Part shown: one piece after another, positions 30,904-33,209 of the stretch | Layout: the number at the start of each line of letters is the position of its first letter | Position numbering within the stretch: position 1 is the stretch's first letter | Assembly (NCBI GenBank): GCA_025360645.1 | Contig: JANYBT010000147.1 | Location: forward strand, 1 to 33,209 | Origin: Acidobacteriaceae bacterium | GTDB taxonomy: Bacteria; Acidobacteriota; Terriglobia; Terriglobales; Acidobacteriaceae | Length of the DNA stretch: 33,209 nucleotides | Reading direction: 5' to 3' | Position numbers and translations under genes: made by a program | Notes under the pieces: generated by a model | What the model was told of the DNA's origin: nothing | The model's input: only the letters and a program-made list of their open reading frames with translations | Databases searched by the model: none

Positions 30904-31638
30904 TTAGGAGGCCTTGTCGCCCGCTTGCATTCTGGCGTTGGCGTCGGCGGTGATTTGGTTGCGCACCGCCCACAAGTCTTTGTACATCAGGTGCTCCATG
31001 CGCTGGTGCAGCACTTCGACCGGTGTTCCCATGGTTCCCACGACTCGTCCGCCGATGATCCGCTCGGCCAGCTTGAGGTGGTGGAAGCGAAACAACTGCA
31101 TGCGCTCGTCGAAGTCGAGCAGGCGCTCGGCGACGTCGTGCAGGCCGAAGTGCTGGTCGTGGTGGCGGTATACCTGATCGACCGTTAGTCCGGCATGATG
31201 GATGCGGTCCAACAGCGTCTGGCCCAATCGTGGAGCCACATGCAGCAGCGAAAGGAAGCCGGGCGAGTCCAGTCCGCTGCCATGGCCCAGACCGGCGCGG
31301 ATGACGTGGTAGTCGTAGGGCGTGATGGTCTCCAGCACATGCAGAATGGAGATAGGGAAGTCCAGCATCATGTTGCAGCGGCGAATCAGGCGGGCGGCGT
31401 TGTTGTAATCGTCCGTTTCGATGCAGTGTAGCGCGCGCTCCAGGTCGAAGGCCGCACCTTTCATCACCAGTTCTGAGCTTTGGTGCACCACGAGAAACGT
31501 CATCTCGTCAGGATGCGAAAGCTGATCAGCCGCCTTTTGCAGGGCCAGCAGTTCATCGGTGTGAAGATAACGCTCGTAGTCGGACGCGCCCTTTCCGGGC
31601 AAAATCGGCTTTCGTAAATCTTCTGCGTTATTGGACAT
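30904..31638 (-). CDS. Tryptophan 2,3-dioxygenase-fold haem protein, divergent
   Basis: The protein has 244 residues, shorter than typical bacterial tryptophan dioxygenases (about 280). The ATG at 31638 is preceded by GGAG. 'FLVVHQSSELVMK' (48-60) matches the distal-pocket motif, with H52 in the active-site His position. 'FRFHHLKLAERIIG' (183-196) matches the proximal haem-ligand motif with H187, followed by 'GTMGTP'. The segment that should carry the carboxylate-binding Arg (GFQSYQYR in Xanthomonas) reads 'GLDSPGFL', so that Arg is absent. The fold and haem site look kept, but the substrate probably differs from free L-tryptophan. It lies 30 bp downstream of the ABC ATPase, probably in one operon. 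Confidence 0.88.
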   Translation of the reverse strand: MSNNAEDLRKPILPGKGASDYERYLHTDELLALQKAADQLSHPDEMTFLVVHQSSELVMKGAAFDLERALHCIETDDYNNAARLIRRCNMMLDFPISILHVLETITPYDYHVIRAGLGHGSGLDSPGFLSLLHVAPRLGQTLLDRIHHAGLTVDQVYRHHDQHFGLHDVAERLLDFDERMQLFRFHHLKLAERIIGGRVVGTMGTPVEVLHQRMEHLMYKDLWAVRNQITADANARMQAGDKAS

Positions 31639-31668
31639 AGCTACTCCGGTCAGAGTTCAGAGGTGTGG

Positions 31669-32385
31669 TCAGGACGACTGCATGGGATGCGGCGTCCATT
31701 GCGGATCCCGGTCGGACGTCACAATTTCGCCGTCGCGCATGTGAATAATGCGGTCGCCATAACTGGCCGCCTGCGGGTTGTGCGTGATCATCAGAACGGT
31801 TTGGCCGAGCTCTCGATTCGATTGGCGCAACATGTTTAAGACAATGTCCGAATTCCTGGTGTCCAGATTTCCGGTGGGCTCGTCGGCCAGCACAATGGCG
31901 GGCTTGTTGATGAGCGCGCGGGCAAGAGCCACTCGCTGCTGCTCGCCGCCGGAAAGCTCGGAGGGACGGTGCTGCATGCGCTTGGAGAGGCCGAGCAGGC
32001 TGGTGATGCGGTCGTAGTGGGCCGCGTCCGGGGTGCGGTTGCCGGCGATCTCCTGAGCGATTTCGATGTTGGATTTGGCGCTCAGGGTCGGCAGCAGGTT
32101 GAACTTCTGAAACACGAAGCCAATCTTAGCCTTCCGTACTCGGGTGCGCTCGGCATCGGAGAGTTGCGCCAGGTCGATGCCATCGAGCGTTACATGGCCC
32201 GAATCAGCGCGTGTCAGGCCGCCCAGCAGGTAGAACAGAGTAGATTTCCCGCTGCCCGAGGGCCCCACCACGCTGACGAACTCGCCCTTCTGCACGGCAA
32301 AGGAAATGCCGCGCAGGGCGGGAACATCCACCTTGCCAACCCGGTAGGTTTTGTGGAGATCTACTGCTTCGATGAATGCAGTCAT
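31669..32385 (-). CDS. ABC transporter ATP-binding protein, LolD/MacB type
   Basis: A 238-residue ATPase subunit starting at ATG 32385, without a clear Shine-Dalgarno motif. Walker A is 'GPSGSGKST', the Q-loop 'FVFQKFNLL', the signature 'LSGGEQQRVALARAL' and Walker B/D-loop '[12 protein letters not shown]', with the switch His in 'ITHNPQ'. It closely resembles the other ABC ATPase at 3394-4137 but is clearly a separate paralogue. No permease follows; the next gene, 30 bp on, is the dioxygenase-fold protein. It presumably partners with a FtsX-like permease encoded elsewhere, for lipoprotein extraction or efflux. Confidence 0.93.
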   Translation of the reverse strand: MTAFIEAVDLHKTYRVGKVDVPALRGISFAVQKGEFVSVVGPSGSGKSTLFYLLGGLTRADSGHVTLDGIDLAQLSDAERTRVRKAKIGFVFQKFNLLPTLSAKSNIEIAQEIAGNRTPDAAHYDRITSLLGLSKRMQHRPSELSGGEQQRVALARALINKPAIVLADEPTGNLDTRNSDIVLNMLRQSNRELGQTVLMITHNPQAASYGDRIIHMRDGEIVTSDRDPQWTPHPMQSS

Positions 32386-32441
32386 CCAGCAAAAACCATA
32401 TCACCAAACGCAGAGGGATGCGAGGTCCGGAGCGGTGCGGA

Positions 32442-32864
32442 TCAGGCCACGACCGCGTTTTTCGCCGCAGCGGACACCTTCTGCGACGCGCGCTTGGGAC
32501 CTCGTTTGCGAATCAAAAGCAGGCGTAACTGCTCCAGCAGTTCGGCTGGAGCGAACACCCCCTTGGGAAGGAACACATCAGCCAGGGTTTCGCGCTCGTA
32601 GATCCGCACTCGGCCAGAGACCAGCAGCGTGGGCATATCTGGCGAAATCGCTTTGACTTCTTCGATGAGCTTGGCGCCATCCATCCCGGGCATGACCAGA
32701 TCGGTCAAGAGCAGATCAATGCCGCCTTGCCGGAAAACCAGCAACGCGTCTTGCCCGTTGCTACAGGCAATCACACGATAGCCCCGGGTTTCCAGCAGCA
32801 CCTTGCGGATGGAAAGAGATTGTTCGTTGTCGTCAACGCAGAGGATCGTCTTCTTGGGCTTCAT
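32442..32864 (-). CDS. Single-domain response regulator receiver protein
   Basis: A 140-residue CheY-like receiver. It starts at ATG 32864, where the family sequence begins ('MKPKKTILCVDDNEQSL'); the 17 upstream codons are disregarded. The acidic pocket is D11/D12, the phospho-acceptor is D55 in 'LLLTDLVMPGMDG', the Thr/Ser switch is in 'LLVSGR', and the conserved Lys is in 'FLPKGVF'. A basic tail ('RKRGPKRASQKVSAAAKN') replaces an output domain. No sensor kinase is in the window. It precedes the ABC ATPase by 56 bp on the same strand and is probably the first gene of that operon. Confidence 0.92.
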   Translation of the reverse strand: MKPKKTILCVDDNEQSLSIRKVLLETRGYRVIACSNGQDALLVFRQGGIDLLLTDLVMPGMDGAKLIEEVKAISPDMPTLLVSGRVRIYERETLADVFLPKGVFAPAELLEQLRLLLIRKRGPKRASQKVSAAAKNAVVA

Positions 32865-33060
32865 GGATAAAACTTCACTATTTCTTCGGGGCCCAGGGAA
32901 GATAGCGGGGATCACCGATACGATTTTCCGAACGAACCAAATCGTAGAAGGAAAGGGGGAATTCGTAAAGTGACTGATGTGTCAATGGCGAAAAACACGA
33001 CTTGCATTTGCGGAGCAATTATGCGCCTCATGATTTGTCGCGGTTATTCCGCCTCGCCGC

Positions 33061-33209
33061 TTAGAGGAAAACCTCGCCGCGCATCACTTCCACTGCATTT
33101 CCGCCCACGCGCACGTTAACTACGGAGTCACCCTTCCGAGTGGCGGTGACGAAGATTCTGCTGGGACGTTTCATCTCGATGCCTTGTTCAATCAGAACGC
33201 GCTCATCGC
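33061..33209 (-). CDS. C-terminal end of a PhzF family isomerase/epimerase-like protein (partial)
   Basis: An open frame enters from the right edge on the minus strand and stops at 33061 (TAA). About 48 residues are visible: '…VLIEQGIEMKRPSRIFVTAT…VNVRVGGNAVEVMRGEVFL'. 'QGxEMxRPSRI' followed by 'VRVGGxAVxVxxGE' is the typical C-terminus of PhzF/YddE-type proteins, which adopt the diaminopimelate-epimerase fold. The start and catalytic Glu lie outside the window. Confidence 0.85.
   Translation of the reverse strand, partial: DERVLIEQGIEMKRPSRIFVTATRKGDSVVNVRVGGNAVEVMRGEVFL

Noticed and set aside
30659-30907. 82-codon plus-strand frame upstream of the EF-G-like gene
   Set aside because: TTG start without a ribosome-binding site; low-complexity charged sequence; it also begins beside the adapter-like 13-mer.
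1-33209. tRNA genes, rRNA, CRISPR arrays, insertion sequences
   Set aside because: I looked for cloverleaf arms, regular spacer-repeat arrays and transposase motifs and saw none; a covariance-model scan was not possible here.

Overview
The window is 33.2 kb of GC-rich, densely coding bacterial chromosome. It most likely comes from an Acidobacteriota member (class Terriglobia or a relative). This is an inference from gene style rather than from a marker gene: CRTAC1/ASPIC-UnbV proteins next to a TPR multiheme cytochrome, single-domain MacB-type ATPases, a TolC protein with a proline/alanine-rich N-terminus, and dispersed 'CACGGA' hairpin repeats. No rRNA, tRNA, CRISPR array, insertion sequence or prophage was found. 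Most genes are housekeeping or envelope genes in short runs on alternating strands.

Layout. 1-3.3 kb: a secretin-like C-terminal fragment with a probable frameshift, an SDR oxidoreductase, and a secreted protein made of four exact 70-residue PepSY repeats followed by a clear terminator. 3.4-9.4 kb: tripartite efflux parts (ABC ATPase, HlyD/MacA-type adaptor, TolC-type outer-membrane protein), interrupted by a 59-residue zinc-ribbon gene and a family 2 glycosyltransferase; no permease gene is present. 9.6-14.0 kb: housekeeping RNA and sugar genes (truA, an SDR, a lacD-type aldolase, rph, an RsuA/RluB-type pseudouridine synthase). 14.1-16.4 kb: an FNR-type regulator with a complete four-cysteine set, and an amidase.

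16.6-24.7 kb is the most distinctive region. It is a three-gene operon with ATGA overlaps at both junctions: a membrane-anchored five-haem cytochrome with a TPR tail, a secreted FG-GAP/ASPIC-UnbV protein, and a secreted TPR/FG-GAP/ASPIC-UnbV protein with an unrecognised C-terminal region of about 430 residues. It reads as an extracytoplasmic redox and binding complex of unknown function.

24.8-28.4 kb: a class V PLP enzyme coupled to ridA, then ruvB, then a divergent vapBC toxin-antitoxin pair behind a compact promoter carrying two identical 10-bp boxes exactly 20 bp apart. 28.5-33.2 kb: an EF-G2-like GTPase, then a probable operon of response regulator, ABC ATPase and a divergent member of the tryptophan 2,3-dioxygenase fold, and finally the C-terminus of a PhzF-family protein cut by the window edge. 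A 13-bp exact match to the common Illumina adapter core lies in the 344-bp gap before the EF-G gene and deserves an assembly check.

Start codons were re-chosen where a Shine-Dalgarno motif or family length argued for an internal start.
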